Assembly (NCBI RefSeq): GCF_020539525.1 | Contig: NZ_JACDXX010000007.1 | Coordinates: forward strand, 1-64,000 | Length of the DNA: 64,000 nt | From: Pseudogemmobacter faecipullorum | GTDB taxonomy: Bacteria; Pseudomonadota; Alphaproteobacteria; Rhodobacterales; Rhodobacteraceae | Direction: 5' to 3' | In this document: one piece after another, positions 9,501 through 15,948 of the stretch | Layout: every line of letters starts with the position of its first letter | How positions within the stretch are numbered: position 1 is the first letter of the stretch | Position numbers and translations under genes: made by a program | Notes under the pieces: generated by a model | Databases searched by the model: none | Told to the model about the DNA's origin: nothing | The model's input: only the letters and a program-made list of their open reading frames with translations

Positions 9501-9994
9501 CCCCAGGAGGCTTTCAGCATCAGCGGATAGCCGACTGCGGCCGCCTCGGCCCGGATCACATCCATATCATCGCCCAGCACTTCGGTTGCCGGAATGACCG
9601 GCACACCGGCCTGCATGGCCACGCGCCGCGCCGAGGCTTTATCGCCAAGCGCGCGCATGGTTTCGGCCCGCGGGCCGATGAAGGTGATGCCTGCCGCATC
9701 GCAGGCATCGACGAAATCCGGATTCTCGGACAGAAGGCCATAGCCCGGGTGGATCGCATCCGCCCCGGCCATGCGGGCGACACGGATGATTTCCGGGATC
9801 GAGAGATAGGCGCCGACCGGCGACAGCCCCTCACCGATCAGATAGGCCTCATCCGCCTTGAAGCGGTGCAGCGAGAGCTTGTCTTCCCCGGCATAGACCG
9901 CGACGGTCTTTTTACCCATCTCATTGGCGGCGCGCATCACGCGGATCGCGATTTCGCCACGGTTGGCGACGAGGATTTTACGAAATTCGGGCAA
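6551..9994 (-). CDS. pyc: Pyruvate carboxylase
   Basis: A 1147-aa single-chain biotin enzyme, the usual length, making oxaloacetate from pyruvate, bicarbonate and ATP (anaplerosis). Domains in order: biotin carboxylase/ATP-grasp (1 to about 450; KASWGGGGRGM, FIEVNPRVQVEHTVTEE), carboxyltransferase TIM barrel (about 530-800; LTDTTMRDGHQSL, VECWGGATFD, HFHTHDTSG), a conserved C-terminal region, and the biotinyl domain with AMKMET, in which Lys1113 is the biotinylated residue. A single gene with a divergent ProC-like gene upstream across a 209-bp gap; biotin protein ligase is not in the window. Confidence 0.97.
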   Translation of the reverse strand: MPEFRKILVANRGEIAIRVMRAANEMGKKTVAVYAGEDKLSLHRFKADEAYLIGEGLSPVGAYLSIPEIIRVARMAGADAIHPGYGLLSENPDFVDACDAAGITFIGPRAETMRALGDKASARRVAMQAGVPVIPATEVLGDDMDVIRAEAAAVGYPLMLKASWGGGGRGMRPILSEDELEVKVREGRREAEAAFGNGEGYLEKMILRARHVEVQILGDKSGDVWHLWERDCSVQRRNQKVVERAPAPYLSQEQREAVCEMARRICKHVNYECAGTVEFLMDMDSEEFYFIEVNPRVQVEHTVTEEVTGIDIVQAQILIAEGQSLADATGVADQAGVQLNGHALQCRVTTEDPLNNFIPDYGRLTAYRSATGNGIRLDGGTAYAGGVITRYYDSLLVKVTAHAQTPEKALSRMDRALREFRIRGLATNIEFVINLLKHPTFLDSSYTTKFIDTTPELFRFKKRQDRATRILTYLADITVNGHPETAGRPKPHAEAKAPKPPALRSGQPAYGSRNLLEQKGPQAVADWMKAQTRVLLTDTTMRDGHQSLLATRMRSIDMIKAAPAYAANLPQLFSVECWGGATFDVAYRFLQECPWQRLRDLRAAMPNVMTQMLLRASNGVGYTNYPDNVVQSFVKQAALTGVDVFRVFDSLNWVENMRVAMDAVQEAGKLCEGTICYTGDMLDPERSKYDLKYYLDRARELQAAGAHVLGLKDMAGLLKPAAARVLIKALKQEIGLPVHFHTHDTSGAASATVLAACDAGVDAVDAAMDAFSGGTSQPCLGSIVEALRHTERDTGIDIAAVREMSNYWEHVRAQYAAFETGTSAPASEVWLHEMPGGQFTNLKAQARSLGLEERWPEVAQAYADANQMFGDIVKVTPSSKVVGDMALMMVAQGLSRAEVEDPAVDVAFPDSVADMLKGNLGQPHGGWPAGIQKKVLKGETPLTGRPGKSLPPVDLEATRARLSAELNGKHVDDEDLNGYLMYPKVFLDYMGRHRSYGPVRTLPTLAFFYGMQPGQEIAVEIDPGKTLEIRFLTLGEVDDAGEVKVFFELNGQPRTIRVINRSVKAKSAARLKAKDGDASQIGAPMPGSVAGVAVKAGQKVRAGDLLLTIEAMKMETGLHADREATVKAVHVSQGAQIEAKDLLVELE

Positions 9995-10203
9995 GACAAA
10001 ACTCCCAGGCAGTGATTATTCCTGCGTAATTCTGCAGTCTGGGCCGCACTCTATGGGCGCTGCACTGCGGCGCAAGGCGGAACAAGGGCTGAATTGCAAA
10101 GTTTGCGAAATATTCAACCAGGCTTTGCAGTTGCATAATCCCCGGCAAAGGCAGGGATTGCGGTTGCGCCGGGACCAGGGGCAGGGCGGGGAATTTTACA
10201 AAA

Positions 10204-11001
10204 ATGACACATAATCTTGGCATTTTGGGCGCAACCGGCTGGCTGGGGCAGGGGTTGGGCCTTGGATTGCTGCGTCGCAATCTCTGGCCTGAACAGCATT
10301 TGCTGCTGCTGAACCGCTCGGGCGAGGCTCCGGCCTATAAAGCCTGGCCTGGAGTGCGGATGGCCAAAGATCTGGCCGATCTGCAGGAAAACTGCGATCT
10401 GATCGTGCTTTCGCTGCGTCCCGAGGACTTTCCGCCTGCGGGATTCGCGCCCGGAGAGCAGCTGCTGATCTCTTTCATGGCCGGGGTGACGCTGGCGCAG
10501 CTGCGCGCGCTGGCGCCCCGGGCGCGGCTGGTGCGCGCAATGCCGAATGGCGGCGCGGTCAGCGGCACCTCCTGGACGCCCTGGCTGGGCGAGGGGCTGC
10601 AGCCCGGCGATGCGGATCTGGTGCGCGGTATCCTTTCGGCCATGGGAGACGAGGTCCGGATCGAAAGCGAGGCGCAGCTTGATCTGCTGAGCGCGCTTTC
10701 CGGCTCGGGCCCGGCCTATCCGGCGCTGCTGGTCGGGGCGCTTTATACTAAAGCCCTCGCCATGGGGCTGCAGCCCGCGATCGCCTGGCCTGCGGTGCGC
10801 TCGATCCTCACCGGCGCAGCCCCCGCTCTCGGGCAGGGGCCCGAGGCAGCCGCAGAGATCCTCAAGGCAATGCACAGCTATCGCGGCATCACCTCGGCGG
10901 GGCTGCAGGCGGCCGAGGCGGCGGGGTTCAGTCAGGCGGTTGCGGCGGCGCTGGAGGCGGCGGTGGCAAAGGCCGCTGCCATGGGGCAGGAGAAAGGCTG
11001 A
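10204..11001 (+). CDS. Pyrroline-5-carboxylate reductase family protein
   Basis: A 265-aa NAD(P)-dependent reductase of the ProC family, which reduces P5C to proline. The N-terminal Rossmann loop is GILGATGWLGQGLG (residues 6-19; the usual pattern is GxGxMG). The C-terminal helical domain has the family signature LSGSGPAYPALLVGAL and SYRGITSAGLQAAE. The dinucleotide loop is atypical and the canonical PGGTT is replaced by RGITS, so this may be a ProC paralogue with another substrate; I leave the symbol empty. It ends 51 bp before uvrD on the same strand. Confidence 0.7.
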   Translation: MTHNLGILGATGWLGQGLGLGLLRRNLWPEQHLLLLNRSGEAPAYKAWPGVRMAKDLADLQENCDLIVLSLRPEDFPPAGFAPGEQLLISFMAGVTLAQLRALAPRARLVRAMPNGGAVSGTSWTPWLGEGLQPGDADLVRGILSAMGDEVRIESEAQLDLLSALSGSGPAYPALLVGALYTKALAMGLQPAIAWPAVRSILTGAAPALGQGPEAAAEILKAMHSYRGITSAGLQAAEAAGFSQAVAAALEAAVAKAAAMGQEKG

Positions 11002-11052
11002 AAGGCCAGAACATTCCTTGAACACAGCACCGCTGCTTGTTAAGTTTTCGCC

Positions 11053-13524
11053 ATGAACAGCGATGATGATTTCGAGGCCTTCGAGGCCGCCGCCGCGCAA
11101 TCGGCCCCGGCTCCTGCAGCAGTGCCGCTTTCGCAGCGCGCCATGGCCTCACGTCCTCGCCAGACACTTGGTGAAGGGCAACCTTGGCTGACTGGTCTAA
11201 ATGCAGCGCAGTGTGATGCGGTAGAGGCTCTTGAGGGGCCTCTTCTGGTGCTTGCAGGGGCTGGCACGGGTAAGACGCGTACGCTCATGGCGCGGATTGC
11301 GGCGCTTCATTTCAAACTTGGTGTGCCGACCAAAAATATTCTCGCGGTGACCTTTACCAACAAGGCCGCCAAGGAAATGAAAACAAGGCTGGCCGTAAAT
11401 CCATTTGGCTTGGAAGCGCCGATGTCCTGGATGGGCACATTCCACTCGCTCAGCGTAAAAATCCTGCGCCGCCATGCCGAGCTGGTCGGGCTGAAGTCGA
11501 ATTTCACCATTCTCGATACCGATGACCAGCTGCGGCTGCTGAAGCAGCAGATCCAGGCCACGGGCATTGATGACAAGCGCTGGCCGCCCCGGATGCTGGC
11601 CGGGCTGATCGATCAGTGGAAAAACCGCGCCTGGACGCCGGATAAGGTTCCGGCCTCGGAAGCGGCGGCCTTTAACAATCGTGGTACCGAATTCTATGCG
11701 CAGTATCAGGAGCGTCTGCGCAGCCTGAATGCCTGCGATTTCGGCGATCTGCTGTTGCATTGCGTGACGATCTTCCGCGCCAATCCGGATGTGCTGGCCC
11801 AGTATCAGCGCTGGTTTCGCTATATTCTTGTTGACGAATATCAGGATACCAACGTCGCCCAGTATCTCTGGCTGCGGCTCTTGGCCCAGGGGCATCAGAA
11901 TATCTGCTGCGTCGGAGATGACGATCAGTCGATCTATGGCTGGCGCGGCGCCGAGGTCGGCAATATCCTGAAGTTCGAGAAGGATTTTCCCGGCGCGAAA
12001 GTGATCCGGCTTGAGCAGAATTACCGCTCGACCCCGCATATCCTCGCCGCCGCTTCGGGGTTGATCCGCGGCAATGCCGAGCGTCTGGGCAAGACGCTCT
12101 GGACCGATGTGCCCGATGGCGAGAAGGTTCGCCTCATCGGCCACTGGGATGGCGAGGAAGAGGCGCGCTGGATCGGCGAAGAGGTGGAAAGCCTGCAGCG
12201 TGGCAATGCCAGGCGTGATCCGATGGGGCTGGATTCCATGGCTATCCTCGTGCGGGCCAGCCATCAGATGCGCGCCTTTGAGGATCGTTTCCTGACCATC
12301 GGCCTGCCCTACCGGGTGATCGGTGGCCCGCGCTTTTATGAGCGGCTCGAGATCCGCGATGCCATGGGTTATTTCCGCCTCGCGGTCTCGCCCGATGATG
12401 ATCTGGCCTTTGAGCGGGTGGTGAACACGCCCAAACGCGGCCTTGGCGATAAAGCGGTGCAGAATATCCAGCTTGAGGCGCGCCGCCTTGGCGTGAACCT
12501 GCTCGAAGGCGCGCGCAGCCTGCTGGCGCGGGGCGGGATCACCGGCAAGGGCGCAGGGCAGCTGCGGCTGTTTGTCGAGAATATCGACCGCTGGCATAAA
12601 ACCGTGCTGGCGGGGCCTGATGCCCCGGCCGATGCGGTGATCGAGCCGGTTCTGCCCGAGACGCCTGCGGCGAATGATCTGAGCCATGTCCGCCTGGCCG
12701 AGCTGATCCTCGAGGAATCGGGCTATATTTCGATGTGGCAGAATGACAGGACGCCCGAGGCTGAGGGGCGGCTTGAAAACCTGAAAGAACTGATCAAGGC
12801 GCTGGAACAGTTCGACAGCCTGCAGGGCTTCCTCGAACATGTCTCGCTGGTAATGGAAAATGACAGCGACGAGGCCGGCGAAAAGGTCTCGATCATGACG
12901 CTGCACGCCGCCAAGGGCCTCGAATTCCCGGTGGTCTTCCTGCCCGGCTGGGAGGAGGGTCTGTTCCCGAGCCAGCGCTCGATTGATGAGGCTGGCCTGA
13001 AAGGCATCGAGGAGGAGCGCCGCCTCGCCTATGTCGGCATCACCCGTGCTGAGGAGCTCTGCATCATCTCCTTCGCCTCAAACCGCCGGGTCTATGGACG
13101 TTGGCAAAGTCAGATGCCGGGGCGTTTCATTGACGAGCTGCCCGCCGAGCATGTGAAAGAGGTGACACCTCCCGGACTGATGGGCGGCGGCTATGGCGCG
13201 GCGGCCATGGGTTACGGCCGCTCGGATGTGGAAGAGCGCGCGACCAGGGCCGATGTCTATAATTCGCCGGGCTGGCAGCGGCTGCAGAATAATCAGGCCC
13301 CGCGCCGGTCCCAGGCTCAGCCGCGTCGTTCGATCACGATTGATGCCGAGGCCTTGTCAGCCTTCACCCTGGGTGAGCGGGTGTTCAATCAGAAATTCGG
13401 CTATGGCACGATCCTTGCCATGGAGGGCGATACTTTTGAGGTCGATTTTGAGAAAGCCGGCGTCAAACATGTGAAAGCGGGCTTTGTCACCGCGGCAGCC
13501 GCCCAGGACGAAGTGCCGTTCTGA
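11053..13524 (+). CDS. uvrD: ATP-dependent DNA helicase UvrD/PcrA
   Basis: An 823-aa superfamily 1A 3'-5' helicase for nucleotide excision and mismatch repair. Motif I (Walker A) is GAGTGKT at 69-75, motif II is DEYQDT at about 261-266, motif III GDDDQSIYGWRG, motif IV QNYRST, motif V TLHAAKGLEFPVVF and motif VI AYVGITRAEE. After a linker, the last 55 residues (FNQKFGYGTILAMEGD...) form the Tudor-like domain of PcrA/UvrD that binds RNA polymerase and DNA. A short N-terminal acidic/Ala-rich extension (1-40) is specific to this lineage. Likely alone or with the upstream ProC-like gene. Confidence 0.94.
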   Translation: MNSDDDFEAFEAAAAQSAPAPAAVPLSQRAMASRPRQTLGEGQPWLTGLNAAQCDAVEALEGPLLVLAGAGTGKTRTLMARIAALHFKLGVPTKNILAVTFTNKAAKEMKTRLAVNPFGLEAPMSWMGTFHSLSVKILRRHAELVGLKSNFTILDTDDQLRLLKQQIQATGIDDKRWPPRMLAGLIDQWKNRAWTPDKVPASEAAAFNNRGTEFYAQYQERLRSLNACDFGDLLLHCVTIFRANPDVLAQYQRWFRYILVDEYQDTNVAQYLWLRLLAQGHQNICCVGDDDQSIYGWRGAEVGNILKFEKDFPGAKVIRLEQNYRSTPHILAAASGLIRGNAERLGKTLWTDVPDGEKVRLIGHWDGEEEARWIGEEVESLQRGNARRDPMGLDSMAILVRASHQMRAFEDRFLTIGLPYRVIGGPRFYERLEIRDAMGYFRLAVSPDDDLAFERVVNTPKRGLGDKAVQNIQLEARRLGVNLLEGARSLLARGGITGKGAGQLRLFVENIDRWHKTVLAGPDAPADAVIEPVLPETPAANDLSHVRLAELILEESGYISMWQNDRTPEAEGRLENLKELIKALEQFDSLQGFLEHVSLVMENDSDEAGEKVSIMTLHAAKGLEFPVVFLPGWEEGLFPSQRSIDEAGLKGIEEERRLAYVGITRAEELCIISFASNRRVYGRWQSQMPGRFIDELPAEHVKEVTPPGLMGGGYGAAAMGYGRSDVEERATRADVYNSPGWQRLQNNQAPRRSQAQPRRSITIDAEALSAFTLGERVFNQKFGYGTILAMEGDTFEVDFEKAGVKHVKAGFVTAAAAQDEVPF

Positions 13525-13577
13525 GCGGGCTGCGCGCCCCGCGGCTCACTGCCCTGTCTGTTCACCGCTCCCGGCGC

Positions 13578-14735
13578 TCAGCGGCGCGCCGGGCGGTTTC
13601 TCAGCTGTTCTATCGCATAAAACCCCAGCCCGGCGATCAGACCCCAGAAGGCCGCGCCGATGCCATGAAGGGCAAGGCCCGAGGCGGTGACGGTGATGGT
13701 CATTGCGGCGGCGAAACGCTGCCCGGGATCGGCCATGGCCGTGGCGAGCGCCCCGGTCAGGGGCCCAAGCAGCGCCAGCGCCACCAGAGCCGCCATCACC
13801 TCGCCCGGCAGCGCGGTCAAAAAGCTCAGCAGCACCGGCCCGGCCAGACCCAGCAGCAGCCAGATAAACCCATAGGCCAGGCCGACCTTCCAGCGCTGTT
13901 TCGGGTCGGGATGGACATCCGGCCCCATGCAGATTGCCGCGGTGATCGCCGCCATAGAGACACCGTGTGCGCCAAAAAATCCTGACAGAGCCGACAGGCC
14001 ACCGGTCACCCCCAGTGCGCTGCGCACCGGCGGCTCATATCCTGCGGCGCGCAGCGTGGCAAAGCCCGGCAGGTTCTGCGAGGCCATTGTGACCAGATAG
14101 AGCGGCAGGCCGAGGCCGATAAGGGCGCCGAAATTCCACTCGGGCGGGATGAATTCCGGCTGTGGCAGGCTGAGTGCCAGCCCTTCGAGGCTCGCCGCCC
14201 CGAGGCCAAAGGCCAGAGCGAGGCCTATGGTCAGCGCCGAGAGCACCGCGAGAGCAGGATTGAACAGGCGCACCAGGGCGAAAGTGCCCAGCATGGGCAG
14301 CACCAGCAAAGGCGCGGCTTCTGCCGCCAGCGCGCCTTTGAGGCAGAAGGGCAGCAGCACCCCGGCCAGCATCGCCGCTGCAATCCCGTCAGGAATACGC
14401 GCGATCAGCCGGCCAAGCGGGCCGATCAGCCCGGTCAGGGCCACCAGAATGCCGGCGAGGATGAAAGCGGCCGCGCCTTGCGCCATGTTCAGCCCCTGGC
14501 TGGCAGCGATCAGCGCCGCACCCGGGGTGGACCAGGCCAGCACCACCGGCAGCCGGTGGTGCCAGGAGAGAAAGGCCGAGCCGATGGCCTTGGCAAGGCA
14601 GAGCGCCAGCACCCAGCTTTCGGTCTGCGCCGGGCTCGCCCCAAGGGCCTGCGCTGCGGAGAGCACGATGACAATACTTGAGCCGTAGCCGACCAGGCTG
14701 GCGACCAGCGCTGCCATAACCATCGAAATTCGCAT
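13578..14735 (-). CDS. benE: BenE-type benzoate/H+ symporter family protein
   Basis: A 385-aa hydrophobic protein of about 11-12 membrane helices, similar to BenE. Family marks are LVGYGSSIVIVLSAAQALGASPAQ at the N-terminus, WSTPGAALIA, YLVTMASQNLPGFA and FFGAHGVSMAAITAAICMGPD. BenE proteins import benzoate, but there are no benzoate catabolic genes nearby, so the substrate is open. I start at the ATG at 14735. An open frame runs 390 nt further upstream, but it passes through the hairpin array and gives only repeated Pro/Ser-rich peptide; a gene caller could easily fuse the two. The array ends 84 nt before this start, so benE may be reached by readthrough. Confidence 0.85.
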   Translation of the reverse strand: MRISMVMAALVASLVGYGSSIVIVLSAAQALGASPAQTESWVLALCLAKAIGSAFLSWHHRLPVVLAWSTPGAALIAASQGLNMAQGAAAFILAGILVALTGLIGPLGRLIARIPDGIAAAMLAGVLLPFCLKGALAAEAAPLLVLPMLGTFALVRLFNPALAVLSALTIGLALAFGLGAASLEGLALSLPQPEFIPPEWNFGALIGLGLPLYLVTMASQNLPGFATLRAAGYEPPVRSALGVTGGLSALSGFFGAHGVSMAAITAAICMGPDVHPDPKQRWKVGLAYGFIWLLLGLAGPVLLSFLTALPGEVMAALVALALLGPLTGALATAMADPGQRFAAAMTITVTASGLALHGIGAAFWGLIAGLGFYAIEQLRNRPARR

Positions 14736-14819
14736 CTGTCCTGCCCGCTGCCGGTTGTTGCGGCAAGCTATGCGCGGGCTGTGCGGGAAGGCAAGCGAGA
14801 AGAGGAGGGGGAGGGAGGG

Positions 14820-14889
14820 CGGCGGTTCCATGGGAGGAGGAGAGGAACCGCCGCAGTTCCGGGAGCCCGAGGGAGGAGGAGAAGGGCTC
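14820..14889 (-). ncRNA. CcsR-like module 6 (108-bp repeat copy c, distal)
   Basis: GAGCCC/GGGCTC at 14863-14868 with 14884-14889 and the 10-bp stem at 14820-14829 with 14844-14853. Beyond it the minus strand continues with a C/T-rich run (rc of 14798-14819) containing another CCTCC but no hairpin, then benE. Confidence 0.75.
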
Positions 14890-14928
14890 TCGAAATCCGG
14901 TTGGGCCATCTGGCCCGGAAGGGGAGGG

Positions 14929-14997
14929 CGGCGGTTCCAGGGAGGAGGAGAGGAACCGCCGCAGTTCCGGGAGCCCGAGGGAGGAGGAGAAGGGCTC
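14929..14997 (-). ncRNA. CcsR-like module 5 (108-bp repeat copy b)
   Basis: Same two hairpins as module 4: GAGCCC/GGGCTC at 14971-14976 with 14992-14997 and the 10-bp stem at 14929-14938 with 14952-14961. It differs from its neighbours by only a few bases, mostly in the loop edge and spacer. Confidence 0.75.
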
Positions 14998-15036
14998 TCG
15001 AAATCTGGCTGGGCCATCTGGCCCGGAAAGGGAGGG

Positions 15037-15105
15037 CGGCGGTTCCGGGGAGGAGGAGAGGAACCGCCGCAGTTCCGGGAGCCCGAGGGAGGAGGAGAAG
15101 GGCTC
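15037..15105 (-). ncRNA. CcsR-like module 4 (108-bp repeat copy a)
   Basis: First hairpin GAGCCC/GGGCTC (15079-15084 with 15100-15105), loop TTCTCCTCCTCCCTC. Second hairpin CGGCGGTTCC/GGAACCGCCG, 10 bp (15037-15046 with 15060-15069). Nearly identical to modules 5 and 6. Confidence 0.75.
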
Positions 15106-15143
15106 TCGAAATCCGGTTGGGCCATCTGGCCCGAAGGGGAGGG

Positions 15144-15213
15144 TGCGGCAACTCCGAGGGAGGAGGAGAAGGAGCCGCCGCACTATCCGCAGGTATCGGG
15201 AGGAGGTGATACC
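15144..15213 (-). ncRNA. CcsR-like module 3
   Basis: First hairpin GGTATC/GATACC (15192-15197 with 15208-15213), ten-base loop ACCTCCTCCC on the minus strand. Second hairpin TGCGGC+CTCC/GGAG+GCCGCA (15144-15182) with a 2x2 internal loop and loop TTCTCCTCCTCCCTC. Diverged from modules 4-6 but with the same architecture. Confidence 0.7.
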
Positions 15214-15248
15214 GGCGAAGATCTGGCCCGTTCAGGGCCGGTATTTGC

Positions 15249-15318
15249 GCGACGACTCCAGGGAGGAGGAGAGAGCCGTCGCTGATTCAGTGGCCCAGGG
15301 GAGGAGGAGAAGAGGGCC
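15249..15318 (-). ncRNA. CcsR-like module 2
   Basis: First hairpin GGCCC/GGGCC (15292-15296 with 15314-15318), loop with CTCCTCCTCCCC. Second hairpin GCGACG+CTC/GAG+CGTCGC (15249-15282) with one A/C mismatch, loop with CTCCTCCTCCC. Stem sequences differ from all other modules while pairing is kept. Confidence 0.7.
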
Positions 15319-15354
15319 GCCGAATTCTGCCGGAGCATTTGCCCCGCTATTGTT

Positions 15355-15423
15355 GCGGCACCACCAGGGAGGAGGGGGCAGCGCCGCTTTCGCATCAGGC
15401 TCCGGGGGAGGAGGAATGGAGCC
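15355..15423 (-). ncRNA. CcsR-like module 1 (promoter-proximal)
   Basis: First hairpin GGCTCC/GGAGCC (15398-15403 with 15418-15423), minus-strand loop ATTCCTCCTCCCCC. Second hairpin GCGGC/GCCGC (15355-15359 with 15383-15387), with a long loop containing CCCTCCTCCC. It starts 11 nt after the DUF1127 stop codon. The second stem is the weakest of the array. Confidence 0.6.
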
Positions 15424-15434
15424 CGGGCGGAATG

Positions 15435-15644
15435 TTATTTGCCGTAAGCCGCTTCGCGGGCCACCGAGGTGATGCCGGAACGCGAGAGGCCGAGATCATT
15501 CAGGTCGCGATCCGACAGGCTGCGCAGTTCGGACAGCGTGCGGATGTAAATCCTGCGGCGCGTGAATGCGGCTTTGAAGGCCTGGGTCAGGTCGCTGATC
15601 AGCGAGGGGCGCAGGGCTGCGCTGGAGGTATTGGTATAAGACAT
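15435..15644 (-). CDS. ccaF1: DUF1127 small protein, CcaF1-like RNA-binding protein
   Basis: A 69-aa basic protein. The C-terminal half (RRRIYIRTLSELRSLSDRDLNDLGLSRSGI, about residues 29-58) is the DUF1127 motif: a short Arg-rich helix followed by the LSDRDLNDLGLSR helix. In R. sphaeroides the 71-aa DUF1127 protein CcaF1 binds RNA and affects maturation of the CcsR RNAs encoded just downstream of it; the same arrangement is seen here. I start at the ATG at 15644 (MSYTNTSSAAL); the ribosome site is weak (GAGAG). A longer open frame to 15794 has no support. The symbol is by homology and position. Confidence 0.85.
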   Translation of the reverse strand: MSYTNTSSAALRPSLISDLTQAFKAAFTRRRIYIRTLSELRSLSDRDLNDLGLSRSGITSVAREAAYGK

Positions 15645-15948
15645 TGCGTTTGCTCTCGGATGCGGGGCTGAAGAGCTGCCCCTTGCGGCTATTCGGAGCG
15701 TTTCATCTGCCCCGTTCGGTTGAGAGGAAGATGCGATTTTTTCTGCAGTTGCACAATAGGGAGCCTCGGCAATGCTGCCATGCAGCACCCGCATATCTGA
15801 GAGGGTTGAACTGTTACAAAAAGGGACAGGCCTGCCCGCATTTCAGGCGCTCCGCAAACCGGGGTGCTGCTGACTCTTGCCCTTTCGCTGAAAACTGCCG
15901 AAAACCAGCGCAGACAGCCAGGCGCTGCAGGCTTAGGAGATCCGCGAT
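15645..15948. other. Divergent intergenic region between DUF1127 gene and apbC
   Basis: 304 bp without a credible gene. It must hold the promoters of both flanking genes; the only candidate I can point to is the minus-strand one at 15728-15756. Confidence 0.5.
15728..15756 (-). promoter_or_regulatory. Candidate promoter for the DUF1127-RNA operon
   Basis: On the minus strand TTGTGC (rc of 15751-15756) and CATCTT (rc of 15728-15733) are 17 bp apart, about 85 nt before the DUF1127 start. In R. sphaeroides the homologous operon is driven by RpoHI/RpoHII, whose promoters have TTG at -35 and a CAT-containing -10; this candidate is compatible but not diagnostic. Confidence 0.3.

Larger units (their letters stand above)
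14820..15105. repeat. Three near-identical 108-109 bp tandem repeats
   Basis: Equivalent positions recur at 14820/14929/15037 and at 14863/14971/15079. Copies are almost identical including spacers, unlike the older modules at 15144-15423, so they look like a recent tandem amplification of one RNA module. Confidence 0.9.
14820..15423 (-). ncRNA. Six-module array of anti-Shine-Dalgarno (cuckoo/CcsR-type) hairpin RNAs
   Basis: On the minus strand, directly after the DUF1127 stop codon, twelve hairpins each carry CTCCTCCC or a close variant in the loop (GGGAGGAG on the plus strand). They group in six pairs starting at plus coordinates 15355, 15249, 15144, 15037, 14929 and 14820, a period of 105-109 bp. 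Five small GC hairpins separate the pairs (15331-15346, 15225-15239, 15119-15132, 15011-15024, 14903-14916). In Rhodobacter sphaeroides the DUF1127 gene RSP_6037 (CcaF1) is followed by four processed sRNAs, CcsR1-4, with CUCCUCCC loops that mimic the 16S anti-SD. I infer the same class here with six members. No clear T-tract terminator follows the last hairpin. Confidence 0.85.

Noticed and set aside
6230-10015. Long open frames opposite pyc (638 and 551 codons)
   Set aside because: They are antisense shadows of a highly conserved enzyme in GC-rich DNA; their peptides are His/Arg/Gly-rich with no domains.
14820-15105. CRISPR array
   Set aside because: The repeats are 108 bp with identical spacers, strongly structured, and there are no cas genes; not a CRISPR.
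13578-15125. A 515-codon frame joining benE to a repeated Pro/Ser-rich N-terminal peptide
   Set aside because: The extension is a translation of the hairpin array; its repeat is explained by RNA stems with covarying sequence. BenE homologues start near 14735, where a ribosome site is present.
14755-15285. Plus-strand Gly/Glu-rich ORFs over the array
   Set aside because: They contain the same repeat, overlap in several frames, and have no ribosome site tied to a start; they look like translated structure.
14820-15423. Plus-strand reading of the array as a CsrB/RsmZ-like CsrA sponge (GGA in hairpin loops)
   Set aside because: GGAGGAG loops would suit CsrA, but the upstream DUF1127 gene and the known CcsR arrangement are on the minus strand, and no promoter is seen on the plus strand. 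It stays a weaker alternative that strand-specific RNA data would settle.
15645-15794. Longer N-terminus for the DUF1127 protein
   Set aside because: The extra 50 residues are Ser/Ala-rich without a ribosome site, and DUF1127 proteins of this type are about 70 aa.
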